From assembly GCF_004000825.1 (NCBI RefSeq), contig NZ_BILZ01000002.1, positions 1-64,000 of the forward strand: a stretch of 64,000 bases of DNA, in the 5' to 3' direction. Positions 27,837-37,069 of the stretch are shown piece after piece. Position numbers and translations under genes: made by a program. This DNA is from Paenibacillus kobensis NBRC 15729 (lineage in GTDB: Bacteria > Bacillota > Bacilli > Paenibacillales > Paenibacillaceae). Every line of letters starts with the position of its first letter. Position 1 is the first letter of the stretch. The notes beneath the pieces are model-generated. The model did not search any database, was not told where the DNA came from, and saw only the letters and a list, made by a program, of their open reading frames with translations.

Positions 27837-29213
27837 TTATACAGCGACTTTTTCCTTGTTGATCATCTCTTCAAGCGTTCTTCCTTTGCCTTCAACCCCT
27901 CTAAAATACCAGGGAACCATGGCAAAGGCGCCGATCAGCCAAAACGCGGAAAGTACGATTAAAGCTGCACTGACTCCTGCTGAGGTCGCAATGGCCGTCA
28001 GCATTAACGGCGAAATTACGCCTCCAATACGGCCAACCGCAACGGAAATGCCGATACCTGTCGAGCGGAGATGTGTCGGAAATATTTCCGCAAAGGTTAC
28101 GTACGCTGAAATCCAGCTTCCGTTGGCAAAGGTTGTGGCTACTGTAAAAGCGACAAGCACCCAGACCCAGTTGTGTGTGATCGTAGCTGCCGAAAGCAAC
28201 AATACTCCACCTGCCGCCGCCGTGTAAAATAACGGAACCGTAAGCTTTCGCCCAATTCGCTCCAGAAGGTAAGCCACAATCAGCCCGCCAATTAATCCGC
28301 CAATATTAGCAATCAAGTAAAAAAAAGGTACATACGTTTCCTTCACTTGAATCTCGGGCAAAACAAAGATGGGCAAAAAGGCGAAAATTCCGTAATATCC
28401 TGCCGCTTCAGAGAAATCAAGCAAACTTCCTAACGCTAATCGCCCAGGATAATGGGTAATCAGTTCTCTGGTTTGTTTAATGAACGAAGACCGACGCTTT
28501 TCTTTCGGCTGTTTACTTGCAAAACGTTCTGTACTTACCCTCCCTTCTTCAATTCCTTCAACAACCTTGGCGGCTGCTTCAAGATCCCCTTGTTCAATTA
28601 GCCATCGCGGTGATTCTGGAATATATCTGCGAATAATTGCAGCAACGAGCGATACAAGCGCGCCAAACCCAAATGCAACGCGCCACCCCCATTCTTCAGG
28701 CAATGCATTAAGCAAGAAAAGCGTCACCAAAGCTGCAAGAATAGGTCCAAGTGACCAAAAGTTCATGACATGCGCATTTGCTTTCCCTCGGTACTTTGTC
28801 GGAATAAATTCACTAATCGCCGCGTTAATAGCTGCATATTCGGCGCCGACCCCAATAGCTGTTAATAGACGTAAAACAAGCAGGGCCTGATAATTCCAGG
28901 CAATCGCCGTAAGCAGAGTAAAAGTGCCGTAAAGCAGCAACGTGATCAGGAATAATCGTTTCCGGCCAAACCGATCTGCTAAATAACCGAGCACATAAGA
29001 ACCTATCATAATGCCGATAAACCAGACACTCAAAATCCATGACTGTTCAAGCTCAGTCAAGCCCCACATTTTTTTGAAGACACCCATGATATTTCCAATA
29101 ATCGTGACTTCAAATGAGTCCAGCATCCATGCAATCCCGAGGGCAACAGAAACCTGGGTATGAAATTTATTCCATTTCAGCTTATCGAGCCTATTAAGAA
29201 GCTCATATTTCAA
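27837..29213 (-). CDS. MFS transporter (aromatic acid/sugar porter-like)
   Basis: This 458-residue protein has twelve predicted hydrophobic segments, the MFS loop motif GYLADRFGRKRLF after helix 2, the corresponding LLERIGRKLTVPLF in the second half, and PESPRWL before the central loop, as in sugar-porter and AAHS-type carriers. The direction is probably import. It lies between two flavin oxygenase genes of an organosulfur operon, so the solute may be a sulfone, sulfonate or related compound. The start is TTG 29213, with AGGAGAGG five bases upstream. Confidence 0.9.
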   Translation of the reverse strand: MKYELLNRLDKLKWNKFHTQVSVALGIAWMLDSFEVTIIGNIMGVFKKMWGLTELEQSWILSVWFIGIMIGSYVLGYLADRFGRKRLFLITLLLYGTFTLLTAIAWNYQALLVLRLLTAIGVGAEYAAINAAISEFIPTKYRGKANAHVMNFWSLGPILAALVTLFLLNALPEEWGWRVAFGFGALVSLVAAIIRRYIPESPRWLIEQGDLEAAAKVVEGIEEGRVSTERFASKQPKEKRRSSFIKQTRELITHYPGRLALGSLLDFSEAAGYYGIFAFLPIFVLPEIQVKETYVPFFYLIANIGGLIGGLIVAYLLERIGRKLTVPLFYTAAAGGVLLLSAATITHNWVWVLVAFTVATTFANGSWISAYVTFAEIFPTHLRSTGIGISVAVGRIGGVISPLMLTAIATSAGVSAALIVLSAFWLIGAFAMVPWYFRGVEGKGRTLEEMINKEKVAV

Positions 29214-29235
29214 AACAACCTCTCCTTTCCGCTAT

Positions 29236-30312
29236 TTATTTGGCAATAACGCTTGTTAATGCCGCTTCTTTTTCTCGAACTAACGGAATCACTTTTTCAC
29301 CGAACGCTTTGATTTCTTCATCATAATGAAGGAACCCGGTAAGTATCAGATTGACTCCGATTTTTTTCAATTCGATGATGCGGTCCGCGACCTGTTCGGC
29401 CGTACCGATCAGTCCCGTTTTAAAACCGTCATTATACTGAACCAAATCTTCGAAATTCGAATTCGCCCACATCCCTTCCCGCTCCGGAGATGCTTTACCG
29501 GCAAAGCGCACTTGGCTTCGGAATCCTTCCACAGCCTCGGGATCTGCAGCATGAATAATGTCCCGCAGAACCTGTCTGGCTTCCTCCTCTGTTTCCCGAA
29601 CAATGACAAACGCATTGGCACCAAAATTCAGCTTGCGATTGTTTGCCGCAGCAAGGGTCTTCACTTCATCGATTTGCGCTTTAAATGCGTCGATTGTATT
29701 TCCATTCATGAAGTACCAATCCGATACCTTCGATGCCATTTGCCGGGCAGCTGATGAGTTGCCGCCTTGAAAAACCGGCGGGATTGAAATCGGCTTCGGT
29801 TTAAGCGGCGCCCCATTAATCCGATAAAAGTCACCACGGAAATGAGTTTCCTCTTTCGACCAAAATTCTTTCAGAATCCGGATGAATTCTTCCGACCGCC
29901 GATATCGTTCATCGTGATCAAGCCATGGCTCGCCATAACCGTGGAACTCCCCTTTAAACCAACCGCTTACGATGTTGACAGCGGCTCTTCCATGACTGAT
30001 TTGATCGATCGTAGAGATCATTTTGGCGACCGTCCCCGGATGCCACAAGCCCGGCAAAACAGCCGCTATTAGCTTGATCTTTTGGGTTACCGCAGCCAGC
30101 GCAGATGCTAACGAGATGGCCTCCAGCTGATTTTCCGCGCCATAGCTTGCCATAAATCTGGTTTGCAGCAGCGCAAATTCGAATCCAGCTTCTTCGGCAA
30201 TTCGGGCATACCTCGCATTGTCCTCAAAGGACCAACCTGTCCGTTGCGGAACCTTGGAAATCACCAATCCCCCGCTCACATTCGGTACCCAGTAAGCAAA
30301 CTTTAATGACAT
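29236..30312 (-). CDS. LLM-class flavin-dependent monooxygenase (SfnG/SsuD-like)
   Basis: This 358-residue protein has the bacterial luciferase-like TIM-barrel pattern: LKFAYWVPNVSGGLVIS at the N-terminus, IKLIAAVLPGLWHPGTVAKM, the flavin-phosphate region NIVSGWFKGEF, and PPVFQGGNSSAARQMA. The motifs look closest to dimethyl-sulfone monooxygenase SfnG and alkanesulfonate monooxygenase SsuD, which cleave C-S bonds with FMNH2 to free sulfite or sulfinate. With the SfnB/DszC-like protein and the MFS carrier downstream it forms a sulfur-scavenging operon. It is first in the operon. ATG 30312 has GGAGAGGTG upstream. Confidence 0.88.
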   Translation of the reverse strand: MSLKFAYWVPNVSGGLVISKVPQRTGWSFEDNARYARIAEEAGFEFALLQTRFMASYGAENQLEAISLASALAAVTQKIKLIAAVLPGLWHPGTVAKMISTIDQISHGRAAVNIVSGWFKGEFHGYGEPWLDHDERYRRSEEFIRILKEFWSKEETHFRGDFYRINGAPLKPKPISIPPVFQGGNSSAARQMASKVSDWYFMNGNTIDAFKAQIDEVKTLAAANNRKLNFGANAFVIVRETEEEARQVLRDIIHAADPEAVEGFRSQVRFAGKASPEREGMWANSNFEDLVQYNDGFKTGLIGTAEQVADRIIELKKIGVNLILTGFLHYDEEIKAFGEKVIPLVREKEAALTSVIAK

Positions 30313-30392
30313 TTTTTCACCTCTCCAAGGAATTTTAAATATAGTCAGGGGACATGCCCCTTGCTATCGAACATAAAAGAAAAGCTAAATTA

Positions 30393-30437
30393 CAAAAAAT
30401 AAAAGCACCTATTTTGAACGGAATCAAAATGGGTGCC
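30393..30437 (-). terminator. Leader terminator upstream of the SfnG-like gene
   Basis: A 13-bp stem (GCACCCATTTTGA / TCAAAATAGGTGC on the minus strand) is followed by TTTTATTTTTTG. It lies about 90 nt upstream of the SfnG-like start and about 700 nt after the glycosyltransferase stop at 31134. It could end the long RiPP transcript or act as an attenuator for the sulfur operon. The 30440-30600 stretch before it matches no riboswitch I know (no S-box or T-box core). Confidence 0.7.
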
Positions 30438-30859
30438 TTTAGTTTACTAATCGGCATAAATTTATGGCTTTGCTGTGTACCGTAATCTTTGTTATTCGCA
30501 TTTTTCAGTTGCAGGTACGAGTGTTGAAGCCACTATCCAAGCATCCTCACTAGGCTTTCCCGAGAAACTTTTATCCTCTCACGTATTTAAGTACCTCCCT
30601 CGCAAATTCAAATCACTATATTCCGATTGATTTTGTGTGATTGATTAATATCATAGCTAATAATCATTTTTTCGCAACCATCAACATTTTCATTTTTGAT
30701 GTCTAACCTACAATTTTACTTCACTTTGTTTGAATTCAAAGAAATATCCCTACTTTATGATGCGTATTGTTGGATGAAACTGCCCAAAAATTCATTTTCC
30801 TTTATGTTGTTTATCCAACGTTTTATGCAATTTTGTAGGATTAATAGAAGGCTGTTGAA

Positions 30860-30952
30860 ATGACTGAATCTAATTCCCATTTAGATCGACGAATTCGCCG
30901 TACTCAATACCGCTTTCGTAGTAATCGTAAACCGGATGGTGAAGCTAAATGA
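30860..30952 (+). CDS. Hypothetical 30-residue Arg-rich small protein
   Basis: On the plus strand, ATG 30860 has AGAAGG eight bases upstream and opens a 30-codon frame ending at TGA 30950-30952. It is followed five bases later by a rho-independent terminator. The peptide is strongly basic (seven Arg, including RRIRR) with no membrane segment or cysteine. RBS, short ORF and terminator together look like a real small gene, but it may equally be the tail of a lost gene. It is the only plus-strand gene candidate between the sulfur operon and the RiPP locus. Confidence 0.4.
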   Translation: MTESNSHLDRRIRRTQYRFRSNRKPDGEAK

Positions 30953-30957
30953 GCAAA

Positions 30958-30997
30958 AGCAGTCCATCCTTGGCTTAGGATAGACTGCTTTTTTTCA
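30958..30997. terminator. Bidirectional rho-independent terminator
   Basis: The stem AGCAGTCCATCC / GGATAGACTGCT is followed by seven Ts on the plus strand and TTTTGC on the minus strand. It ends the small plus-strand ORF and probably also stops the long minus-strand RiPP operon, whose last gene ends at 31134. Confidence 0.8.
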
Positions 30998-31133
30998 TTC
31001 AATGGTGAGCGATTTCCAATTGGGGACCCTCGTTTTGATAAAAGTGTTGCTTTTGCAGGGCTATCTTTTCCGTGATCGTTTTTTCCACGCTATGAAGTCC
31101 GTTTTAACCTCGAGACACAACGGAGCTCTTATT

Positions 31134-32507
31134 TTATTCCTTCGTTATGGTACTTGCGGCCAATTGGTCAGGCTTTTCCGTTGGCGGATCGATGTCCCGA
31201 CGTGTTATGCCATAAACATAGGTCTTCGCTCTGCGTCCTATGGGCTCTGCCCAAAATCCAGCCGGCAACTGCTCTCCGACAATAGGCAGCTTTTCAAGAT
31301 TTAAACCATCCGTATCCAAGACATAGACTCTCTTTGCAATTCGCAGCATTTCATCAAGCAACAGCGTCAACAGCGTAATCGGAATCACTTTCCATACGTC
31401 CGTGATAATTGCCGTTTGATAATAATCATCATTGCAGAAATTGATGAAACCCGCCTTGTAGGCTGTATGAATTGTTGGAAGATGCTTGCGGATTATGTCA
31501 GCGTTATGTTGATTACAAGCGAATACATCCGTGATGTTCAACCTTATGGCTAACTGCGGAGATACATATCCTACCGCCAATCGTCTGTCTGCTTCGTTAG
31601 AACTAACGATCAACTGCTCAATATTCTCATATTCTTGCTCAAGGTATTCGTCCGCAATTTTAAACTGCCCAAGCAGCATTTCAAAATTATTGTTTCCGTT
31701 TACATAAGACAATTCAACCGGAAGCTCCTGATGCAGCCTGACAAAATGTAAAAAATTCTTGCGGTTCGTCATCTGAACAGGGTTAAACTGCTCGTGAGGC
31801 AAATGAAGGGCTCGAACGGAGGGATCCGCACGGAAATGAGCGCCCGTTTTCCATAGCCGATAGCCTAATTCTATGTCCTCGTGCCCCCAGCCATGAAAGG
31901 ATTCATCGAAGCCGCCCACTTCCTTCAGCAAGCTGGTTTCTGCCGAAACCATACTTGTCCAGAAATACGACCATGGAGCAGAGCTTCGGTCTATGTCATA
32001 TTCTAAAAATTCGAACTGCACTCTTCTGGAATCGGGATACGCCCTCAACATCGGATTGCGCAAGCAAGCCTCGGGATGCTCCGACAAGGCAATCGTTTGC
32101 AGATATCTAGCGACAGAGTCTTGATCGTCCTTCTGATTCATGCCGTGAACGATTCCTAAACAAACGGTGCCTTTATGTCGGCCATGAAAAGCGATGACGC
32201 TGCGAATGAGGTCGGAGCCGATCAGCACCCCAGTATCCAAGAACAGACAGATCTCGTATTTGGCCAGATGAAGGCCCATATTGCGTGCCGTTCCAGCCCG
32301 AAATCCCATATCCTTCTGATAACAATATCTCAGATCCAGATGATGTTCAAACGAACAGGCAACTTCTTTCGTATTGTCGCTTGATCCGTCGTCGCAGACG
32401 ATCACCTCGAATAAAGACTTGTCAGCATCTTGATGCTGCAAGCATAACAGGGTTCGCTGCAATAAATACGACCCATTATAAGTAGGGATCACAACGGTAA
32501 CTCCCAT
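31134..32507 (-). CDS. Family 2 glycosyltransferase with GT7-like ED motif
   Basis: This 457-residue GT-A glycosyltransferase has VTVVIPTYNGSYLL at the N-terminus, the NDP-sugar site CDDGSSDN, a DxD-like FLDTG, and FHGWGHEDIELGYRLW, the motif shared with galactosyl/GalNAc transferases of the GT7 C-terminal type. About 170 extra C-terminal residues form an unrecognised domain. It is the last gene of the RiPP operon, after a GT-B enzyme, and is one of three glycosyltransferases there. This fits sugar addition to the modified peptide. Cell-wall glycan synthesis is the alternative. ATG 32507 with AGGAGG. Confidence 0.88.
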   Translation of the reverse strand: MGVTVVIPTYNGSYLLQRTLLCLQHQDADKSLFEVIVCDDGSSDNTKEVACSFEHHLDLRYCYQKDMGFRAGTARNMGLHLAKYEICLFLDTGVLIGSDLIRSVIAFHGRHKGTVCLGIVHGMNQKDDQDSVARYLQTIALSEHPEACLRNPMLRAYPDSRRVQFEFLEYDIDRSSAPWSYFWTSMVSAETSLLKEVGGFDESFHGWGHEDIELGYRLWKTGAHFRADPSVRALHLPHEQFNPVQMTNRKNFLHFVRLHQELPVELSYVNGNNNFEMLLGQFKIADEYLEQEYENIEQLIVSSNEADRRLAVGYVSPQLAIRLNITDVFACNQHNADIIRKHLPTIHTAYKAGFINFCNDDYYQTAIITDVWKVIPITLLTLLLDEMLRIAKRVYVLDTDGLNLEKLPIVGEQLPAGFWAEPIGRRAKTYVYGITRRDIDPPTEKPDQLAASTITKE

Positions 32508-32565
32508 ACAGAAATGCCTCCTTACTGAACAGTTCCTTTATCCAAGCAAATGACCAATTTCAAAT

Positions 32566-33582
32566 TCATGTAGTACATAATGGACTTTCCTCACGACCGA
32601 GCGAGAAGCTTTCAAGTACATAAGCGACCAGCCGGTCCACTGAGCTGCCGTCGCAAGCATACGCCTGAAGTCGATCTCGGCCATGCAGAAGACTTGCCGC
32701 ATAAGAAGCGATCAAGTCGACATCCATATCGGATTCCTGAAGCCAGCGGACATAGCCTCGCTCTCCCATCTGTTTGGCGTATACGATATTATAGGGATTG
32801 ACTTCCTCCCGGCGCGGCACCGCAATTGCCGGTATACCCAGCGCCGCCAGTTCCCATAATGTCGTATGCCCGCCTCGGCATACGACAAGCGAGCTGGATC
32901 TCACTTCGTCCATAAAGGAGGACGGATCTGCAATGAAATGGGTGGAATCGTCCTTAAAGCGTTGTAACGATTTGGTTAAAGTTCCGCTGTACACAAGTTT
33001 TACGTAGTCTTGTTCGCCCTTTAACGCCGTTATCGATTGCATGAAGAAAGGGACATCCGCAATGGTCGGCGAGCCCGAAGTAATAACAATCTTCTTCTCT
33101 TTTCTCGCAGCCGCTTCGGGAACTTCCACCACCGGGCCCACAAATCGGATCTTATTCTGAATCGAGTCCGGGATCGGAAACATCCAGTGCTCTTGCGTAT
33201 CGACGATGGCAGTCCGGTCGGCCATCTGCAGAAAGCCTAGCATTTCCTTTTCTTCATCCAGCCAATTCGTAATGAAGCAGGTCGGAATCCCCATGCTTCT
33301 GGCGATAGGAAGAACGAGCAGTTCTTCGTCAACGACGATGCCTTCCGGCTGCTTGCTGCGAATTAACTCCAAGAGCTTCAGCACTCGCTCTGCACTGCTT
33401 CCGGCGGCCGGCAATCCCAAATCGATCAGAGCGCCAGGATACGCCATTCGCAAATATTGGTATCCGGAGGAATAGGATGCGATCGTCACATCGTGATTCA
33501 GCTGTATTAACGCTTTAGCAACAAGCAAATCCCGCTTCGCATGCCCGAATCCGTTCCCTCTGGATATGATTAATATTCTCAT
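32566..33582 (-). CDS. GT-B glycosyltransferase (MurG-like)
   Basis: About 338 residues. It begins with RILIISRGNGFGHAKRD, the Gly-rich loop of GT28-like enzymes, and has a C-terminal donor site, VVCRGGHTTLWELAALGIPAIAVPRR. A cytosolic NDP-sugar transferase is expected; the acceptor is unknown. The frame opens at GTG 33609/ATG 33606, overlapping the ABC gene, but ATG 33582 with GGAAGGGG nine bases upstream starts right at the conserved strand and is chosen. It is translationally close to the exporter genes of the RiPP operon. Confidence 0.82.
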   Translation of the reverse strand: MRILIISRGNGFGHAKRDLLVAKALIQLNHDVTIASYSSGYQYLRMAYPGALIDLGLPAAGSSAERVLKLLELIRSKQPEGIVVDEELLVLPIARSMGIPTCFITNWLDEEKEMLGFLQMADRTAIVDTQEHWMFPIPDSIQNKIRFVGPVVEVPEAAARKEKKIVITSGSPTIADVPFFMQSITALKGEQDYVKLVYSGTLTKSLQRFKDDSTHFIADPSSFMDEVRSSSLVVCRGGHTTLWELAALGIPAIAVPRREEVNPYNIVYAKQMGERGYVRWLQESDMDVDLIASYAASLLHGRDRLQAYACDGSSVDRLVAYVLESFSLGREESPLCTT

Positions 33583-33605
33583 GTGTATTTTTCCCCTTCC
33601 CGTCA

Positions 33606-35315
33606 TCACCCGACAGATGCGACATTCCCCTGCTTCCGTAATAAGGAGACCTGCGCCCCGTACATATCCCGGAACACGCCATCTTCCTCTAGCAGCTGCA
33701 TAGGATCTCCTTGCTGGATGATTTGCCCGTTATGCATAACATAAACCTTGTCGCAGTGCATGACGGTACTGACCCGATGCGCAACGAGCAGAGCCGCTTT
33801 GCCCTGTGCCACGAATTGCTTGATGCCTTGTACGACGCGCCCCTCCATGATGGGGTCCATAGCGGCCGTAGGCTCATCCAACACCAGCATGGTTGTCGTA
33901 TTTGCTATAGCCCGGGCGACAGCAATGCGCTGCCACTCTCCTCCCGATAGGTCGGTTCCGTCTGAATAACCCGCACCAAGCCGTTTGTCTCCGCTGCGTT
34001 GTATGATGTCATGAGCCAGAAGCTGTGCAGTCTCGCTCCACTCGCGATCCAACCCGATATTTTGCTGCACCGTCAACGGAAATTTGGCAAAGTCGGCATA
34101 AGCGACAGAGACCGAAGACAGCCTATCCGCTTCCAAGCTCCGTTCTCCGTCCATCCATACTTCGCCTTCTGTGGGCTCGAGCAGACCGCACACAATGTTG
34201 CACAGCGTTGTTTTCCCGGCCCCGTTCTCGCCTACTAATCCTACAAGCTCACCCGTACGAAGATGTATATTCACATTCGCAAGCACCGGCGTATCGCTAT
34301 TCGGATAGGTGTAACCGACCCCGGTCAATGCGATCTCATTCTCCGCCGCTCTAGTGGAAGTCTTCGCATTATCGGCGGCAGAAGAAGAGAGAAATCGGGT
34401 GAGGTTCGAAGAAACGAGTAATTCACCGGTGAATAGTCGAAGCTCAAGTACGAATGAGCTTGCTTTCCCGAGCAATTCGTCTATTAGCTGGAAAGCAATA
34501 ATCAGACCGCCTATCGAGGAGCTAGCTGTTAGAATCGACACCATATAGGCGACTGTGATAAGAATGAGTTGGCCAATCTGCAGTAGTCCCGTCGTTTTTT
34601 GCGAAATGAGGAGAAACGATTGATTCGTCTTGCTGATTTCGGTAAAAGTATTTTTCCAAAGTCCTACGATATAAGGAGAATAGCCGAACAGCTTTCGCTC
34701 TTTGCCAAGTTGAAAATCTAATAACGTACCGCGGTAATAATTTTCTCGGATGCGCATTCCTGATAATTGATTCTCAATGTTAAACATCTGGCGGCCAAGC
34801 TGATATTGCTTGTAGACGACAAAAGCAAATGTCACCATCATGATCAAACAACCGATCTTCGTTACGAACCATAAAGCCGTGCCCAAACTTATAAGTGTGA
34901 CACCTGTGCTGAGCACATCCAAACCAAGCGTAAGGATCCGATGGCCGCGACCCAAGCCGTTCGATGCCTTCTCGGCCGATTCTGAGAAGGATTGGTTTAG
35001 GAGCTGTTCATATGGCGCATCGTTATAGCGGTCGATGAACAATTCTTTGGCTGCTTGGCCTAGATGAACACGCAGCCCTTCCAGCGCAACGGAGTAGAAT
35101 GCTTCCAGAATCTTCTCTCCTATGGTGGCTGCAGCAAACCAAACCATCAGCAACACAATACGGTCAAGGGCAGCACCGGCAATGATCTGCTGAACGGTAT
35201 ACCCGAACAAGAAGATGCGCACACCTGGCAAAATGCCTTTTAACAATGTCACGGACAAAGCGAAGATAACCCACGGTACGATCCGTCGTTTGTTCTTCGT
35301 TCTAATCAACCACAC
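33606..35315 (-). CDS. ABC exporter half-transporter (TMD-NBD), subunit 1
   Basis: This 569-residue protein has an N-terminal six-helix type-I exporter domain (about residues 1-310) and a C-terminal ATPase with Walker A GENGAGKT, signature LSGGE, and Walker B LVLDEPTAAMDP followed by the H-loop VAHR. There is no C39 peptidase domain. GTG 35315 overlaps the stop of the second ABC gene by 10 nt, so the two are probably made together and form a heterodimer that exports the finished RiPP. Confidence 0.93.
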   Translation of the reverse strand: MWLIRTKNKRRIVPWVIFALSVTLLKGILPGVRIFLFGYTVQQIIAGAALDRIVLLMVWFAAATIGEKILEAFYSVALEGLRVHLGQAAKELFIDRYNDAPYEQLLNQSFSESAEKASNGLGRGHRILTLGLDVLSTGVTLISLGTALWFVTKIGCLIMMVTFAFVVYKQYQLGRQMFNIENQLSGMRIRENYYRGTLLDFQLGKERKLFGYSPYIVGLWKNTFTEISKTNQSFLLISQKTTGLLQIGQLILITVAYMVSILTASSSIGGLIIAFQLIDELLGKASSFVLELRLFTGELLVSSNLTRFLSSSAADNAKTSTRAAENEIALTGVGYTYPNSDTPVLANVNIHLRTGELVGLVGENGAGKTTLCNIVCGLLEPTEGEVWMDGERSLEADRLSSVSVAYADFAKFPLTVQQNIGLDREWSETAQLLAHDIIQRSGDKRLGAGYSDGTDLSGGEWQRIAVARAIANTTTMLVLDEPTAAMDPIMEGRVVQGIKQFVAQGKAALLVAHRVSTVMHCDKVYVMHNGQIIQQGDPMQLLEEDGVFRDMYGAQVSLLRKQGNVASVG

Positions 35316-37069
35316 TCGGCAGCCCTCCCAGCCTCTTCTTCCTTCAACACATCAATAAAGGAGGAAGAAGCCTCCCACATCGCTTGATAAAGCCCGCATG
35401 TCTCGAGTAATTGCTCGTGGGGACCGTAATCCTTGATCTCTCCCTGATCCAGCATAAGGACCGTGTCGGCAAATACGCAGCCCACTAGACGGTGAACGAC
35501 AAACAGCACCGTGTAGCCCTGTAATCGCTTCATTATCGAATCTAGAATGCTTAGTTCATTGCTCGGATCAAGCTTCGACGTCGGCTCATCCATAATGATG
35601 ACGGATCCAATCCGGTATATCGCTCTGAACATGCTTCTGGCCAACGCCAATCTTTGCCACTGACCCTCGGACAGATCCGAACCTCCGATTTCCGGCCATA
35701 GCTCCGTTTTTTCCTTTTGAGGCAGCGAGTCTACGAAATTTGCTTTTGTCAGCTTGAGCACCTCAGCAATATCTTCCGTTTGCTCCTTGCGTGTGATATC
35801 ACCAAGATAAACATTTTCAGCAACGGACAGCTTATAGCGCCCATAGTCTTGCACACAATAACCGCCTATAGTCTCTACCTCGACTGAACCACTGTCAGGC
35901 TTCAATAGCCCGGCGATCATCAGCATCAATGTACTTTTACCAGAACCGTTAGCGCCTACTATAGCGACCTTAGCGCCACGGGGAATATCAAAATTGATGT
36001 TATTCAATACATTACGCATGCCGTCATAACTGAAAGATAATTGGCGAACGCAAATCGCAAGGGAAGGATCAGAATCCTCTTCATTGCGGATAGGAGTGTG
36101 TGTGTCATCCTCTTTCGGCCGATCTAGCAGCTCTTCTAGGAAAATCTTTCGTCCAAGCCAATACTTGCCTTGCATGAGAACCATATTAAGCAGCTGTTCG
36201 AGATGCAAGCCACCGATGAGCAGTGCCGCGACTTCTCCGGCATTTATTTCGCCTTGCCGGAGTTTCCATAATCCTGCAAGCAGAACAATGGTGGTTACAA
36301 TACCGTTGCCGAGTTGGCCAATTAGCCTGAATAAGGCGGTTCTAATCGCTTGGCTCACCGTTAATCGCGCGATCTGAACCTGCTCTTGCCGCCAGTTTCC
36401 CTTCAGCCAATTGGATATTCCGAACACGCGCACTTCTTTGGCATATTTAAATGTTGTAAGCGTCTCGAGGAACGTTCCTTCCAGCCTTGAAGTCTCCGCG
36501 ATGCCCTGAAGAAAATTGGACTCCGACTCTGCCGCTTTTTTCATCAGCAGCACATTTAGCATGGTTCCCGCTAATATAAGAATCGGCGCCCACCATGCGA
36601 TTTCCAGCAAAACCCACGTCAAGGATAAACCCGTAATCGCTGTTTGCAGCAAAGCCGTGAAACCATCCAGTCCTCCGTTATAAATCGAACCGACAGATTC
36701 CGATGTGTTGGAAATCCGATTGCGGGTTTCTGCTTGAAGCATTTCGTTTTCGGTTTTACGGTGAACGACTTTGAACAAACGAGTAGATAAATTGCGGTAC
36801 ACATGGTCTTTCACTTTTCTTAAAAAATAGGGCTGTACAACGAGCAGCAGTATTGCAATCGTTCCAGCCCCGGCAATAATTCCTATGTAAGCTAATGACG
36901 AATTGCGGTCGCCATTATCTAATTGGTTCACAGCATGCTCGATCACCCATACCATAAAGCCAGGCCATATCCCAAGCGCAACGATAAGCGAAAGTAATAT
37001 CCATAAAGCCCGATCCCCTGCCCTAGCTATCGTCCACGCTTGGCTTAGCCCAGCATGTATGCGGCTCAT
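35306..37069 (-). CDS. ABC exporter half-transporter (TMD-NBD), subunit 2
   Basis: About 587 residues with six membrane segments and a C-terminal ATPase: Walker A GANGSGKS, a signature of LSEGQ instead of LSGGQ, Walker B VIIMDEPTSKLDP, and VVHR as H-loop. The frame stays open to 37228, but ATG 37069 overlaps the upstream stop as ATGA (37066-37069) and begins at MSRIHAG before the first helix, so it is the likely start. It pairs with the half-transporter downstream. Confidence 0.93.
   Translation of the reverse strand: MSRIHAGLSQAWTIARAGDRALWILLSLIVALGIWPGFMVWVIEHAVNQLDNGDRNSSLAYIGIIAGAGTIAILLLVVQPYFLRKVKDHVYRNLSTRLFKVVHRKTENEMLQAETRNRISNTSESVGSIYNGGLDGFTALLQTAITGLSLTWVLLEIAWWAPILILAGTMLNVLLMKKAAESESNFLQGIAETSRLEGTFLETLTTFKYAKEVRVFGISNWLKGNWRQEQVQIARLTVSQAIRTALFRLIGQLGNGIVTTIVLLAGLWKLRQGEINAGEVAALLIGGLHLEQLLNMVLMQGKYWLGRKIFLEELLDRPKEDDTHTPIRNEEDSDPSLAICVRQLSFSYDGMRNVLNNINFDIPRGAKVAIVGANGSGKSTLMLMIAGLLKPDSGSVEVETIGGYCVQDYGRYKLSVAENVYLGDITRKEQTEDIAEVLKLTKANFVDSLPQKEKTELWPEIGGSDLSEGQWQRLALARSMFRAIYRIGSVIIMDEPTSKLDPSNELSILDSIMKRLQGYTVLFVVHRLVGCVFADTVLMLDQGEIKDYGPHEQLLETCGLYQAMWEASSSFIDVLKEEEAGRAAECG

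Noticed and set aside
30440-30600. S-box (SAM) or T-box riboswitch before the sulfur operon
   Set aside because: I could not find the conserved S-box core or the T-box AGGGTGGTACCGCG sequence; only the terminator is clear.
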